Source of the DNA: Sporocytophaga sp. | Lineage (GTDB): Bacteria; Bacteroidota; Bacteroidia; Cytophagales; Cytophagaceae | Direction: 5' to 3' | NCBI RefSeq assembly: GCF_017745095.1 | Contig: NZ_JAGHZZ010000033.1 | Coordinates: 1-32,938 of the forward strand | DNA: 32,938 nt | Part shown: positions 32,748 through 32,938 of the stretch, piece by piece | How positions within the stretch are numbered: position 1 is the stretch's first letter | Layout: each line of letters begins with the position of its first letter | Notes under the pieces: generated by a model | What the model was told of the DNA's origin: nothing | The model's input: only the letters and a program-made list of their open reading frames with translations | Database searches by the model: none | Position numbers and translations under genes: made by a program

Positions 32748-32938
32748 ATGGGGAATTTCAAAAACGATTCAAAAAATTTTTACACTATTTTTCTTGATTC
32801 TGTGGAGAAAATAATTCCTGAATACTTTCATAAAGATTCATCCAATGATAAAAAGTTTGACCTTTTAGAGAATGAGCAATTTCAGGAACTTTTACGTCAC
32901 TCACCCGCTATTGTGGGCATCTATAATAATGTTCAGAA
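32748..32938 (+). CDS. Partial gene at window end, possible PAS-type sensor
   Basis: Open from ATG 32748 to the window edge (63 full codons), beginning MGNFKNDSKNFYTIFLDSVE, later FQELLRHSPAIVGIYNNVQ. The latter resembles the start of a PAS domain in Bacteroidota sensors and LuxR-type regulators (LxxHSPxxxxIxN), but too little is present to decide. Confidence 0.55.
   Translation, partial: MGNFKNDSKNFYTIFLDSVEKIIPEYFHKDSSNDKKFDLLENEQFQELLRHSPAIVGIYNNVQ

Overview
The window comes from the chromosome of an AT-rich member of the Bacteroidota, most likely the Cytophagales (Cytophaga/Sporocytophaga-like). The signs are a secreted protein with a gliding-motility-type (T9SS type B) C-terminal domain, a second secreted protein with FG-GAP repeats and a T9SS type A sorting domain, Bacteroidota-type -7 boxes (TAnnTTTG), and many short lipoproteins and membrane orphans separated by AT-rich gaps. 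No rRNA, tRNA, CRISPR array, transposase, integrase or phage module was seen.

Layout. 1-3.9 kb: short plus-strand orphan genes, several broken (79-446, 628-1148, a tautomerase without a start codon at 1289-1492), then a lipoprotein, two small conserved genes (one DUF1493/acyl-carrier-like) and an unrecognised 281-aa protein. 4.0-6.7 kb, minus strand: a large FG-GAP/integrin-like secreted protein whose sorting domain is out of frame. 6.9-10.0 kb: a DUF4034-like membrane-anchored protein, small membrane orphans and a pseudogene. 10-15 kb: HxlR regulator and pirin, Nudix hydrolase, small orphans, then a Crp/Fnr regulator with a flavodoxin-fold quinone reductase. 15-17.2 kb, minus strand: catalase-peroxidase KatG with a strong terminator. 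17.6-22.9 kb: two orphans, an AraC regulator facing an epimerase-SRPBCC operon, and a YdcF-like protein. 23-28.1 kb: two more divergent HxlR/flavin-reductase pairs on either side of the 676-aa T9SS type B protein. 28.2-32.9 kb: RibD/DHFR-like reductase, orphan cREC receiver, MurC-like ligase, CrtA-like protein, a TonB-C-like secreted protein and the start of a possible PAS-type protein.

Two themes stand out. First, 10-28 kb is rich in electrophile and peroxide defence: three HxlR regulators, each beside a pirin or flavin reductase and each with a Cys just before its first helix, plus KatG and a Crp/Fnr-quinone reductase pair. Two HxlR upstream regions carry tandem direct repeats with an 18-bp period. 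Second, a degenerate intergenic element recurs at least 13 times. It starts with a palindrome built on GGCTTAAG..TTATTTAA..CTTAAGCC, continues with CAAATGAG and a CAAGTTTTTAACTTG hairpin, and in some copies ends in a GC-rich terminator. Most copies sit just after a stop codon in the orientation of the upstream gene; two reversed copies sit just upstream of genes and carry a TAnnTTTG box.

Several genes are broken by what look like single-base losses, mostly in A or T runs, so some pseudogene calls may be consensus sequencing errors.
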